NCBI RefSeq assembly: GCF_031082345.1
Contig: NZ_JAVHLH010000028.1
Location: forward strand, 10,794-18,143
Source of the DNA: Brevundimonas sp.
GTDB taxonomy: Bacteria > Pseudomonadota > Alphaproteobacteria > Caulobacterales > Caulobacteraceae
Length of the DNA stretch: 7,350 bases
Reading direction: 5' to 3'
Positions within the stretch are counted from its first letter, which is position 1, and every line of letters starts with the position of its first letter. The notes under the pieces are model-generated. The model was not told where the DNA came from. It did not search any database and was given only the letters and a program-made list of their open reading frames with translations. This document shows, piece by piece, positions 1 to 6,388 of this stretch. Made by a program: the position numbers and the translations under genes.

Positions 1-1
1 T

Positions 2-1012
2 TTTGAGGGGATCGAGAACCTCTACGCCCGACGAGGCGCCGCCTCGCCCAACCTCTGCTTCGCTGGCCACACCGACGTCGTCCCGACCGGCGCGGCCGAG
101 GCCTGGTCCGCCGGGCCGTTCGAGGCCGAAGTCCGCGACGGCGTGCTCTACGGCCGCGGCGCGGTCGATATGAAGGGCGGCATCTCCGCCTGGATCGCCG
201 CCGTCTCGCGGGTACTGGCCGACGGCGACGTCCCCGGCTCGCTCAGCTTGCTGATCACCGGCGACGAGGAAGGCCCCGCCCTGCACGGCACCAAGCGCGT
301 GGTCGAGACCCTGATGGCCGAGGCCGAGGTCATCGACGCCTGCGTCGTCGGCGAACCCTCGTCCCAACACGCCCTCGGCGACACCATCAAGATCGGCCGG
401 CGCGGCTCGCTCAACAGCTGGATCACCGTCCACGGCAAACAGGGCCACGTCGCCTATCCCGACCGCGCCGCCAATCCGGCCCCGGTCATGGCGCGGCTGA
501 TGGCCCGGCTGGCCGACCACCGGCTTGACGACGGCTATCAGGGCTTCCAGCCGTCCAATCTCGAAATCACCACCATCGACATCGGCAATCCGGCCACCAA
601 CGTCATCCCGGCCGAGGCCCGGGCGCGGCTCAACATCCGCTTCAATCCGACCCATACCGGCGACCAGTTGATCGCCTGGCTCAACGCCATGGCCGGCGAG
701 GCCCAGGCCGAAAGCGGCCTGCGCATCGAGCTGGAGCATCTGTGCTCGGGCGACGCCTTCCTGACCGAGCCCTGCGCCTTCGTCACCGGGGTGCAGGACG
801 CCGTCGAGGCCGCCGTCGGCCGCCGCCCCGAAGCCTCGACCACCGGCGGCACCTCGGACGCCCGCTTCATCCGCGCCATGGCGCCCGTGCTGGAACTGGG
901 CCTCGTCGGCCAGACCATGCACCAGGTCGACGAGCGCGCGCCCGTCGCCGAGATCGAGGCGCTGGCGGAGGTCTACCGCCGCGTCATCACCACCTTCTTC
1001 GACCGCGCCTAG
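2..1012 (+). CDS. dapE: Succinyl-diaminopimelate desuccinylase (DapE), 5' end cut by the window edge
   Basis: Cytoplasmic di-zinc hydrolase of peptidase family M20A. It removes succinate from N-succinyl-L,L-diaminopimelate, giving L,L-diaminopimelate for lysine and peptidoglycan. The frame is open from base 2, so the protein continues beyond the window. 336 residues are visible, and about 45 N-terminal residues are missing if the length matches the usual 375-385. Numbering from the first visible codon, the family's metal and catalytic residues are all present: His23 and Asp25 in GHTDVVP, Asp56 in AVDMKGG, the Glu89-Glu90 pair in TGDEEG, Glu118 in VGEPSS, and His307 in TMHQVDE. The dimerisation lid has the DapE-typical GRRGSL and QGHVAYPDRAANP, followed by ATNVIPAEA and the STTGGTSDARF stretch. 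These motifs separate it from ArgE and other M20 enzymes. The stop codon overlaps that of a small gene on the opposite strand. The GTG at 143 lies inside the conserved domain and is not the start. Confidence 0.95.
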   Translation, partial: FEGIENLYARRGAASPNLCFAGHTDVVPTGAAEAWSAGPFEAEVRDGVLYGRGAVDMKGGISAWIAAVSRVLADGDVPGSLSLLITGDEEGPALHGTKRVVETLMAEAEVIDACVVGEPSSQHALGDTIKIGRRGSLNSWITVHGKQGHVAYPDRAANPAPVMARLMARLADHRLDDGYQGFQPSNLEITTIDIGNPATNVIPAEARARLNIRFNPTHTGDQLIAWLNAMAGEAQAESGLRIELEHLCSGDAFLTEPCAFVTGVQDAVEAAVGRRPEASTTGGTSDARFIRAMAPVLELGLVGQTMHQVDERAPVAEIEALAEVYRRVITTFFDRA

Positions 1013-1146
1013 AACAGCAGGTCGATACCCAGCAGGGTCCCGCCGAACATGGCGGCGAAGGCGACGACGAAATAGAAGACCTCGCGCCGCGCGCTGCCCC
1101 TGCGTTCCAGGGTCATCGGCGGCAATTGGACCGGCAGGCTTCTCAT
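1009..1146 (-). CDS. Small single-span membrane protein, 45 residues, unknown function
   Basis: I do not recognise a family. The ATG at 1146-1144 is preceded by GGGAG (1157-1153) with six bases between, a good ribosome binding site. The product has a polar, arginine-rich N-terminal half (Arg15, Arg16, Arg20, Arg21) and one hydrophobic segment from about residue 23 to the end, rich in Phe, Val, Ala, Leu and Gly. The positive-inside rule suggests a cytoplasmic N-terminus and a C-terminal anchor. Of 45 sense codons, 40 end in G or C, as in the neighbouring genes, which supports real coding. Its TAG overlaps the dapE TAG on the other strand by two bases. It lies 84 bases downstream of the amidohydrolase on the same strand and could be co-transcribed or have its own promoter. 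Automatic annotation would easily miss it because of its length. The second Met (residue 11) is a less likely start because it lacks that ribosome binding site. Confidence 0.72.
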   Translation of the reverse strand: MRSLPVQLPPMTLERRGSARREVFYFVVAFAAMFGGTLLGIDLLF

Positions 1147-1230
1147 GGCGCACTCCCGCAAAACCGGACGAGGATGCGCCCCGATGGTTGCCGGGTCGTT
1201 GAGGAACGTGGTTGCCGCCGGAGCCTGATT
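1147..1230. other. Short spacer between the amidohydrolase and the small gene
   Basis: The 84 bases hold the ribosome binding site of the small gene and a nine-base direct repeat, TGGTTGCCG, at 1185-1193 and 1209-1217 (24 bases from start to start). I see no convincing sigma-70-type promoter. There is no intrinsic terminator after the amidohydrolase: the only inverted repeat there is five base pairs with a two-base loop, CCTGA-TT-TCAGG at 1224-1235, and it has no T-run. Confidence 0.5.
1153..1157 (-). promoter_or_regulatory. Shine-Dalgarno sequence of the 45-residue gene
   Basis: Read on the minus strand this is GGGAG, six bases before the ATG at 1146-1144. It is the main evidence, with codon bias, that the small open frame is translated, and it selects the first Met over the internal one at residue 11. 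Confidence 0.6.
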
Positions 1231-2538
1231 TCAGGGCCGCTCGAGGAACCTCAGCGCCGTCAGCACATGCGCCCGCACCCCGACCGGCAGCACGACTTCA
1301 TTGACGTCGAAGGCCGGCGAATGGTTCGGCGGCGAGCTGGCCGGATCGACCCCGTCGGCGCTGGCCCCGAGATGGTAGAACACCCCCGGCACTTCCTGGG
1401 ACAGATAGCTGAAGTCTTCCGCCACCGTGGTCGGCGGGGCCCCGGCGTTGACCCTGCCCTCGCCGGCCGCCTCCTCCAGCACCGGCGCCAGCCAGGCCGA
1501 CAGGGCCTCGTCATTGAACACCAGGGCCGCGTTCTGGCGCACGCCGAACTCGGCGGTGGCGCCGTAATTCTCCGCCACATTGCCGACCGCAATCTCCGCC
1601 CGCCGCACCAGATCGTCGCGCTGGGCGATGTCGAAGGTGCGCAAGGTCCCCGACAGCACCGCCCGGTCGGGAATGATGTTGTAGCGGACCCCCGCATCCA
1701 TCGTCGCGATGGTGAACACCGTCGGCGTCGTGGTCGGATCGATGGTGCGGGCGGTCAGGCTGTTGATCGTCTGGATCACGTCGGCCGAGGCCGAGATGAC
1801 GTCGATCCCCTTCCACGGCCAGGCGCCGTGCGTCTGCCGTCCGTTCAGGGTGATGTCGACCCGGTCGGACGCCGCCATGAAGCCGCGCGGACGGTACCAC
1901 AGCGTTCCCGGCGCCCCCGGCACGACGTGCAGGCCGAAGATGGCGTCCGGTCGCGGATCGGCCAGCGCGCCGTCCTCGATCATCAGGGCTGCGCCGCCCT
2001 TGGGCTCGCCCGGAGGCGCACCCTCCTCGGCCGGCTGACAGATGAACACCACCGTGCCGGCGATCTGGTCCTTCATCCCGGCCAGCACCTCGGCGGCGCC
2101 CATCAGCATGGCCACATGGGCGTCATGGCCGCAGGCGTGCGCCACCGGCACCGTATTGCCCATGTAGGAGCCGGTCGCCGTGGAGGCGAAGGGCAGGCCC
2201 GTCGCCTCCAGCACCGGCAGGGCGTCCATGTCGGCCCTCAGCGCCACGGTGCGGCCGGGTCGCCCGCCGCGCAGAATCCCGACCACCCCGGTCCTGCCAA
2301 CCCCGGTGCGCACCTCCAGCCCCAGCGACCGCAGGTGATCCGCGACCATGGCCGCCGTGCGGGTCTCGGCGAAGCCCAGTTCCGGATGGGCGTGCAGGTC
2401 GCGCCGCCAGGCGACCACCCGCGGCGTCACCGCCTCGACCGACGCCGCCACGTCGACGGACTGGGCATGGCTCGCTCCGGCGGGAAGGGAGAGCGCCGCG
2501 GCGGCGACCGCGGCGGCGAGCAGGCTTCGAACGTTCAT
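1231..2538 (-). CDS. Exported M20D-family metallo-amidohydrolase
   Basis: A 435-residue hydrolase of peptidase family M20D, which includes hippurate hydrolase, N-acyl-amino-acid amidohydrolases and plant IAA-amino acid hydrolases. It is expected to cleave an amide bond between an acyl group and an amino acid. The first 25 residues look like a Sec signal peptide: Arg4, a Leu/Ala-rich core at 6-18, then likely cleavage after Ser-His-Ala25. It is therefore probably periplasmic. Family marks in order are DLHAHPELGF (48-56), ADMDALP (102-108), metal ligands Cys136 and His138 in HACGHDAH, the Glu171-Glu172 pair in QPAEEG, His204 in GLHV, the lid-domain stretch QTHGAWPWKGID (235-246), and His406 in PPNHSPAF. 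All ligands are present, so it should be active. The ATG at 2538-2536 is chosen because it begins the signal peptide and has GGGGAG nine bases upstream. The frame stays open further upstream, but only as antisense of the transporter. The exact substrate cannot be read from sequence. Confidence 0.93.
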   Translation of the reverse strand: MNVRSLLAAAVAAAALSLPAGASHAQSVDVAASVEAVTPRVVAWRRDLHAHPELGFAETRTAAMVADHLRSLGLEVRTGVGRTGVVGILRGGRPGRTVALRADMDALPVLEATGLPFASTATGSYMGNTVPVAHACGHDAHVAMLMGAAEVLAGMKDQIAGTVVFICQPAEEGAPPGEPKGGAALMIEDGALADPRPDAIFGLHVVPGAPGTLWYRPRGFMAASDRVDITLNGRQTHGAWPWKGIDVISASADVIQTINSLTARTIDPTTTPTVFTIATMDAGVRYNIIPDRAVLSGTLRTFDIAQRDDLVRRAEIAVGNVAENYGATAEFGVRQNAALVFNDEALSAWLAPVLEEAAGEGRVNAGAPPTTVAEDFSYLSQEVPGVFYHLGASADGVDPASSPPNHSPAFDVNEVVLPVGVRAHVLTALRFLERP

Positions 2539-2622
2539 GGCGGCGGTCTCCCCGTGTGGAACCGCAACCGTCGCGGACGATGCCCGCTTCCGCAAGGCTT
2601 CGCCGCCGCCTAATGTCCGCGC
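2539..2622. promoter_or_regulatory. Divergent control region between the amidohydrolase and the MFS transporter
   Basis: The 84-base spacer separates two genes read outward, so it should hold both promoters (inference). The right side carries TAATGT at 2611-2616, at -12 to -7 if transcription of the transporter begins at its GTG. The matching -35 position (TTCCGC, 2588-2593, 17-base gap) is a poor fit. The left side holds the amidohydrolase ribosome binding site (2553-2548). I see no convincing operator: the best inverted repeat, CGTC-GCG-GACG at 2569-2579, has a stem of only four base pairs. Confidence 0.4.
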
Positions 2623-3924
2623 GTGAACCTCCGCTCCCCCGCCTTTGCGATCCTGTTCTCGGTCAGCCTGATCGCGGCGGCGGGAAACATGGCGTTGCAG
2701 TCGGTGCTGCCCGCCATCGGCCGCGAGTTCCGCCTGTCGGACACCCTGGTCGCGGGCGCCTTCGCCATCTCGGCCCTGATGTGGACGGTGGCCTCGCCCT
2801 TCTGGGCGCGGCTGTCTGACCGGCTCGGCCGCAAGAAAGTCATCCTGATCGGCCTCGGCGGCTTCATCGTCTCGATGAGCGGTTTCGGCCTCGCCGCGAC
2901 ATCGGGACTGGAAGGATGGCTCGGCGCGGGGATCGCCTTCACCCTGATGGCCGTCGCGAGAACGGTCTACGGCGTCTTCGGCTCGGCGGCCCCGATCGCG
3001 TCGCAGGCCTATGTCGCCGACCGCACCTCGCCGCAACAGCGCACCCAAGCCATGTCGCTGCTGGCTTCGGCCCAGGGACTGGGCACCGTCGTGGGACCGG
3101 CGCTGGCGCCGTTCTTCGTCCTGCCGCTCGTCGGCCTGGCGGGCCCGATGTACGCCTTCGCCCTGCTCGGCCTGGTCGTGCTGTTCGTGACCTGGCGGCG
3201 GTTGCCCAGCGGCGAGGTGGTCCGGAAACCCTCGCCCAGCGGCCGCCACGGACACGCCGGCAAGGGCTTGTGGAAGGATCCCCGCGTCCGTGACTACCTG
3301 CTGTACGGCCTGCTGGTGACCGGGGCCCAGGCGGTCAACATCTCGGTGCTGGGCTTTCACATCATCGACGAACTGGCCGCTTCGGGCCTCGAGGCGCGGG
3401 CGGCCCAGCCGTTCATCGGCATCGCCATGCTGGCCGGCGCCGCGGCGACCCTGATGGTCCAGTGGGGCCTGATTCCGCTGCTGAAGCTGGAGCCCCGCGA
3501 CCTGATGCGGTGGGGAGCCGGTCTCGCCCTGGTCGGGAATCTGATGAGCATCTCCTCGCCAGGCTACTACGGCGTCGTGGTCGGCTACGCCGTGGTCTCG
3601 ATGGGCGTCGGCTTCGCCCGCCCGGGGTTCACGGCCGGCTCATCCCTGTCGGTCGGTCCGCACGAGCAGGGTTCCGTGGCGGGGTTGATGATGTCCCTGG
3701 CCGGTCTGAGCTTTCTCGGTCCGCCCGTGATCGGGGTGGCGCTCTACGAATTGTCCGAACCGGCGCCGTTTGTCGCCAACGCCCTGTTGCTGGCGGCCGC
3801 CACCATCCTTTGCTTCGCCAGCCCCCGGCTTCGTGTCGGTCCGCCCGACCTGCCCGGTCGCGACGAGACGCCCTCGCCGGAGACGCCGCCCGCCTCGCAA
3901 CCCGGGCCCGAGGGCAATCGCTGA
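2623..3924 (+). CDS. Major facilitator superfamily transporter, drug:H+ antiporter type
   Basis: A 433-residue inner-membrane carrier with 12 predicted helices in two six-helix halves, joined by a hydrophilic loop at about 192-222. Sequence marks fit the proton-driven exporter branch. A motif A-like stretch, ARLSDRLGRKK (62-72), follows helix 2. Arg113 in helix 4 lies in ARTVYGVFG, as in motif B. QGLGTVVGPALAP (151-163) in helix 5 matches motif C of antiporters, though without the final glycine pair. Efflux of a small molecule is the likely role; the substrate is unknown. The last 30 or so residues form a Pro/Glu/Ser-rich cytoplasmic tail. The start is GTG at 2623. The frame is closed by TAA at 2611-2613, so no earlier start exists, and no Shine-Dalgarno sequence precedes it. 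The mRNA may therefore be leaderless. It is divergent from the amidohydrolase and 51 bases ahead of the SRPBCC gene, with which it may be co-transcribed. Confidence 0.9.
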   Translation: MNLRSPAFAILFSVSLIAAAGNMALQSVLPAIGREFRLSDTLVAGAFAISALMWTVASPFWARLSDRLGRKKVILIGLGGFIVSMSGFGLAATSGLEGWLGAGIAFTLMAVARTVYGVFGSAAPIASQAYVADRTSPQQRTQAMSLLASAQGLGTVVGPALAPFFVLPLVGLAGPMYAFALLGLVVLFVTWRRLPSGEVVRKPSPSGRHGHAGKGLWKDPRVRDYLLYGLLVTGAQAVNISVLGFHIIDELAASGLEARAAQPFIGIAMLAGAAATLMVQWGLIPLLKLEPRDLMRWGAGLALVGNLMSISSPGYYGVVVGYAVVSMGVGFARPGFTAGSSLSVGPHEQGSVAGLMMSLAGLSFLGPPVIGVALYELSEPAPFVANALLLAAATILCFASPRLRVGPPDLPGRDETPSPETPPASQPGPEGNR

Positions 3925-3975
3925 TCCCGTCCGCCGCCCGGCCTTTTCAGCGTCAACAAGCCGTGGCAGAGCGAG

Positions 3976-4410
3976 ATGATGGAAACCGCCCGTATCGAAA
4001 GACGCATCGGCGTCCGCGCGTCCACCGACCAGATCTGGGACCAGATCGCCGACCTGTCCGGCTGGGATCGCTGGAATCCGGTCGAGACGTCCGTCGAGGG
4101 CACGATCGCCTATGGCGGAACGATCGCACTGACCGAAGCCATCCCCGGTTTGCCGGAGCGCCGGGCGGCGGTCCGCGTCGGTGAATGGCAGCCCTTCGCC
4201 CAGCTCGTCTGGGTGGAGAAGCGGGGCCTGTGGTTCAAGGCGCTGCGCTATTTCGAGATCGAGGAGCTGGAGCCTGGCAGCTGCATCGTCGCCAACGGTT
4301 TCATCTTCTCGGGTCTGCGCGGCGAGATGCATTTCGACCGTCACCGCAGGGCGCTGCGGGCGGGCGTCGATTCCGTCGCCGAGGCGCTGAAGGCGGCGGC
4401 CGAAGCCTAG
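3976..4410 (+). CDS. SRPBCC (START-like) domain protein
   Basis: A 144-residue, apparently cytoplasmic protein with no signal peptide or membrane helix. It matches the polyketide cyclase/dehydrase-like branch of the SRPBCC fold, a helix-grip barrel that binds hydrophobic ligands. The N-terminal signature is clear: a basic first strand (about 5-14), then STDQIWDQIADLSGWDRWNP (16-35), the family's usual helix with Trp21 and the W..WNP turn. Middle strands run from about 42 to 115, and an amphipathic C-terminal helix spans roughly 120-143. The length is normal for a single-domain member. Ligand and role are unknown, and the fold alone does not predict an enzyme. Two adjacent ATGs (3976 and 3979) are possible starts. 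The purine-rich GAGCGAG just upstream is a weak ribosome binding site and does not decide between them. The gene lies 51 bases after the transporter and could share its mRNA. Its TAG overlaps the tadC stop on the other strand. Confidence 0.85.
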   Translation: MMETARIERRIGVRASTDQIWDQIADLSGWDRWNPVETSVEGTIAYGGTIALTEAIPGLPERRAAVRVGEWQPFAQLVWVEKRGLWFKALRYFEIEELEPGSCIVANGFIFSGLRGEMHFDRHRRALRAGVDSVAEALKAAAEA

Positions 4411-5396
4411 CCGCCCTTGGCCATCGTATCCTGGATGCTGATGATCGCCGGCGTCAGGATGACGATGAACAGCACCGGCAGGAAGAACAGGATCATCGGC
4501 ACGGTCAGCTTGGCGGGCAGGGCCGCCGCCTTCTTCTCCGCCGCCGACAGACGCATCTCCCGGTTCTCCTTGGCCATGGTCCGCAGGGCCGAGCCCAGCG
4601 GCGTGCCATAGGTCTCGGCCTGGGTCATCGCGGTCGCCACCGACTTGACCCCCGGATGATTGGTCCGCTTGGCCAGGCCGTCATAGGCCATGCGCCGGTC
4701 CGGCAGGTAGCTCAGTTCGGCGGACAGCAGGGTCATTTCCTCGGCCAGATCGATGGAGGAGCCGCCGATCTCCTGACTGACCTTCTGGATCGCCGCCTCG
4801 ATCGACATGCCCGCCTCGACGCAGATCAGCAGCAGATCCAGGGCATCCGGAAAGGCCTGCATGATCGAGGTGCGGCGCTTCGAGATGCGGTTGGCGAGGA
4901 AGATGTTCGGCCCGTAGAAACCGATCACCGCGGCGAACATGCAGATCGTCAGCCGCACCATCACCGTCAGGCCGAAATCGTTCAGCACGAAGACGTAGAG
5001 GGCCGCCAGCGCCAGCATGACGAACGGCATGGAGAAGCGGAAGAAGTAGAAGGTGGTCAGCGGCTTCGGTCCCCGGTAGCCGGCTTGGGCCATCTTGTCG
5101 GCGACCTTCGGGTCCTCCAGCAGCTTGGTCAGGTTCAGACGCTCGACGACCCGCTTCTTGAAGCCCTCGTCGGTGTGCCGAAGGTTCTGCGGTCCGCTGT
5201 TCTGGGCCGCGATGGCCTGACGGGAACGGCGCCTTAGTTCCTCGCGGCGCACGGCCACGGCCTTCATCCGCCCTTCCAGCTTCGCCTCGCCGCCCAGCGA
5301 GCCGAGCAGGGTCACCAGGGTGGCGAACACGAGCACGCCCACGCCCATGCTGAGCAGGTTCTGCAGGTTGGTGATGAAGCCGATGATGTCTCCCAC
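4407..5396 (-). CDS. tadC: Tad pilus inner-membrane platform protein TadC (CpaH)
   Basis: A 329-residue polytopic inner-membrane protein with a type II secretion F (T2SSF/GspF) domain. With TadB it forms the platform that the CpaF/TadA ATPase drives to assemble Flp (type IVc) pilin. Predicted helices lie at about 15-33, 115-138, 146-166 and 298-318. The conserved cytoplasmic T2SSF helices fill 180-295, with FPDALDLLLICVEAGMSIEA (182-201) and the second-half mark QAETYGTPLGSALRTMA (259-275). The region 38-80 is basic and charged, probably a cytoplasmic linker. GTG at 5396-5394 is chosen because AGGGGG (5407-5402) lies five bases upstream. That sequence overlaps the tadB stop codon, so translation is probably coupled to TadB. 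It is the last gene of the visible tad block, and the strand switches right after it. No terminator is seen between its stop and the oppositely read SRPBCC gene. Confidence 0.92.
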   Translation of the reverse strand: MGDIIGFITNLQNLLSMGVGVLVFATLVTLLGSLGGEAKLEGRMKAVAVRREELRRRSRQAIAAQNSGPQNLRHTDEGFKKRVVERLNLTKLLEDPKVADKMAQAGYRGPKPLTTFYFFRFSMPFVMLALAALYVFVLNDFGLTVMVRLTICMFAAVIGFYGPNIFLANRISKRRTSIMQAFPDALDLLLICVEAGMSIEAAIQKVSQEIGGSSIDLAEEMTLLSAELSYLPDRRMAYDGLAKRTNHPGVKSVATAMTQAETYGTPLGSALRTMAKENREMRLSAAEKKAAALPAKLTVPMILFFLPVLFIVILTPAIISIQDTMAKGG

Positions 5397-5401
5397 GTCG
5401 G

Positions 5402-5407
5402 CCCCCT
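5402..5407 (-). promoter_or_regulatory. tadC ribosome binding site overlapping the tadB stop
   Basis: Read on the minus strand, AGGGGG begins inside the TAG of tadB and ends five bases before the tadC GTG. It fixes the GTG start of tadC and implies that ribosomes finishing TadB are well placed to begin TadC, which would keep the two platform proteins in fixed ratio. Confidence 0.65.
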
Positions 5408-6383
5408 AGAACTTGAACGAGATCATGCGCTTCATGACGAAGACGCCGAGGGCCATCATCATCACCGCGATGAGAAGCATGAACTGGCCGCGCGGCTCCG
5501 TGAAAAGCTTGGCCATGTAGGCCGGGGTGGTGATGCTCACGAGGATCATCACGGCCGGCGGCAGCGAGCCGATGATGCCGGCGGAGGCGGTCGCCTCGGA
5601 CGACAGCGCCTTGATCTTCTCGCCCATCATCTTGCGGGCGCGCAGCACGGTCGACAGGTTGCCCAGCGCCTCGGCCAGGTTGCCGCCGGTCTTCTGCTGG
5701 ATGCCGATGACGATGGCGAAGAATTTCAGCTCCGGCGTCGGCATGCGCTCGTACATTTTTTCGAGCGCCTGCTGCAGTGTCAGGCCCACGCCCAGACCCT
5801 CCACCAGCATCTGGAACTCGCCGCCGAGCGGCGCCGGGCTTTCCCGGGCGATGATCTTGAAACAGTCGTGAACCGGCAGGCCCGACTTGATGCCGCGGAC
5901 GATGACGTCGACGGCGTCCGCGAAATGGCTGGAGAATTTCTTCATCCGGCGCTTGCCGAGGAAACCCACCACCCAGCGGGGCAAGCCCAGACCGAAAACC
6001 ACCGCGGCGCCGACCGCGATCAGGATGTTGCCGCTGAGAACCAGCGCCAGCAGCAGGGCGATCACGCCCATCACCGCGCTGGTGATCCAGAAGGTCTTGA
6101 CGCTGGTCGACAGGCCGGCCTGCTTCAGCTTGGCCTCAAGGCTGATGCGGGCCTTGCGCGAGGCGCGCTCCGACTCCTGGAGCTGCTTCATGATCTGCTT
6201 GCGGCGCGCTTCAGGGGTGTTGGCGGCGGCGGCCTTGCGCGCGGCGGCGGTGTTCTGCTTCGGACCGCCGAAATTCTGCGCCCGCTTGATCGCCGCCTCG
6301 GACGAGTCGCCGCCGCCGACGAAGGCCCATCCCAGGCCGCCGATGGTGATGAAGGCGAGAACCGCTGCGAGGATCGGGAGCAT
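5406..6383 (-). CDS. tadB: Tad pilus inner-membrane platform protein TadB (CpaG)
   Basis: A 325-residue inner-membrane T2SSF/GspF-type protein that pairs with TadC to form the pilus assembly platform. A first hydrophobic segment spans 3-22. It is followed by a long charged cytoplasmic stretch (about 27-92) that is rich in Ala, Arg, Lys and Gln and probably partly coiled. Two close helices follow at about 97-115 and 117-140, then the conserved cytoplasmic domain (150-265). That domain includes FADAVDVIVRGIKSGLPV (154-171) and the family's GIQQKTGGNLAEALGNLS (227-244). C-terminal helices lie at about 268-287 and 300-318. The ATG at 6383-6381 is five bases from the cpaF stop, with GGAG (6395-6392) inside the end of cpaF and eight bases from the start, so it is likely translationally coupled to cpaF. 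The length is typical of the family. Confidence 0.93.
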   Translation of the reverse strand: MLPILAAVLAFITIGGLGWAFVGGGDSSEAAIKRAQNFGGPKQNTAAARKAAAANTPEARRKQIMKQLQESERASRKARISLEAKLKQAGLSTSVKTFWITSAVMGVIALLLALVLSGNILIAVGAAVVFGLGLPRWVVGFLGKRRMKKFSSHFADAVDVIVRGIKSGLPVHDCFKIIARESPAPLGGEFQMLVEGLGVGLTLQQALEKMYERMPTPELKFFAIVIGIQQKTGGNLAEALGNLSTVLRARKMMGEKIKALSSEATASAGIIGSLPPAVMILVSITTPAYMAKLFTEPRGQFMLLIAVMMMALGVFVMKRMISFKF

Positions 6384-6388
6384 GGCGG

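Noticed and set aside
1..142. Possible 5' truncation of dapE with a start at the GTG at 143
   Set aside because: The frame is open to the window edge and encodes the metal-binding GHTDVVP motif before 143, so the gene simply continues outside the window.
1224..1235. Inverted repeat CCTGA-TT-TCAGG at the amidohydrolase stop, a possible terminator
   Set aside because: The stem is only five base pairs, the loop is two bases, and no T-run follows on either strand.
742..2613. A 623-codon open frame on the plus strand crossing the dapE end, the small gene and the amidohydrolase
   Set aside because: The product is Arg/His/Gly/Pro-rich with no domain, and it runs antisense to a clear M20D gene. Such frames arise when codon third positions on the other strand are nearly all G or C.
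2539..3360. N-terminal extension of the amidohydrolase frame, open to 3360 on the minus strand
   Set aside because: It would place about 270 charged, low-complexity residues before a good signal peptide, and it is wholly antisense to the transporter. The ATG at 2538 has a ribosome binding site and starts the signal peptide.
3941..3955. TTGACG read on the minus strand between the transporter and the SRPBCC gene, resembling a -35 box
   Set aside because: No suitable -10 element follows at 16-18 bases, and no minus-strand gene begins to its left before the amidohydrolase, which has its own upstream region.
3462..4184. A 240-codon plus-strand open frame overlapping the transporter and SRPBCC genes
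   Set aside because: It is an alternative frame of two well-supported genes on the same strand, and its product is Arg-rich and featureless.
3640..4344. A 234-codon minus-strand open frame over the transporter end and the SRPBCC gene
   Set aside because: There is no recognisable domain, the composition is typical of an antisense shadow, and both plus-strand genes are strongly supported.
4185..5237. A 350-codon plus-strand open frame opposite tadC
   Set aside because: The product is Gln/His/Arg/Gly-rich and antisense to an intact TadC with its T2SSF domain.
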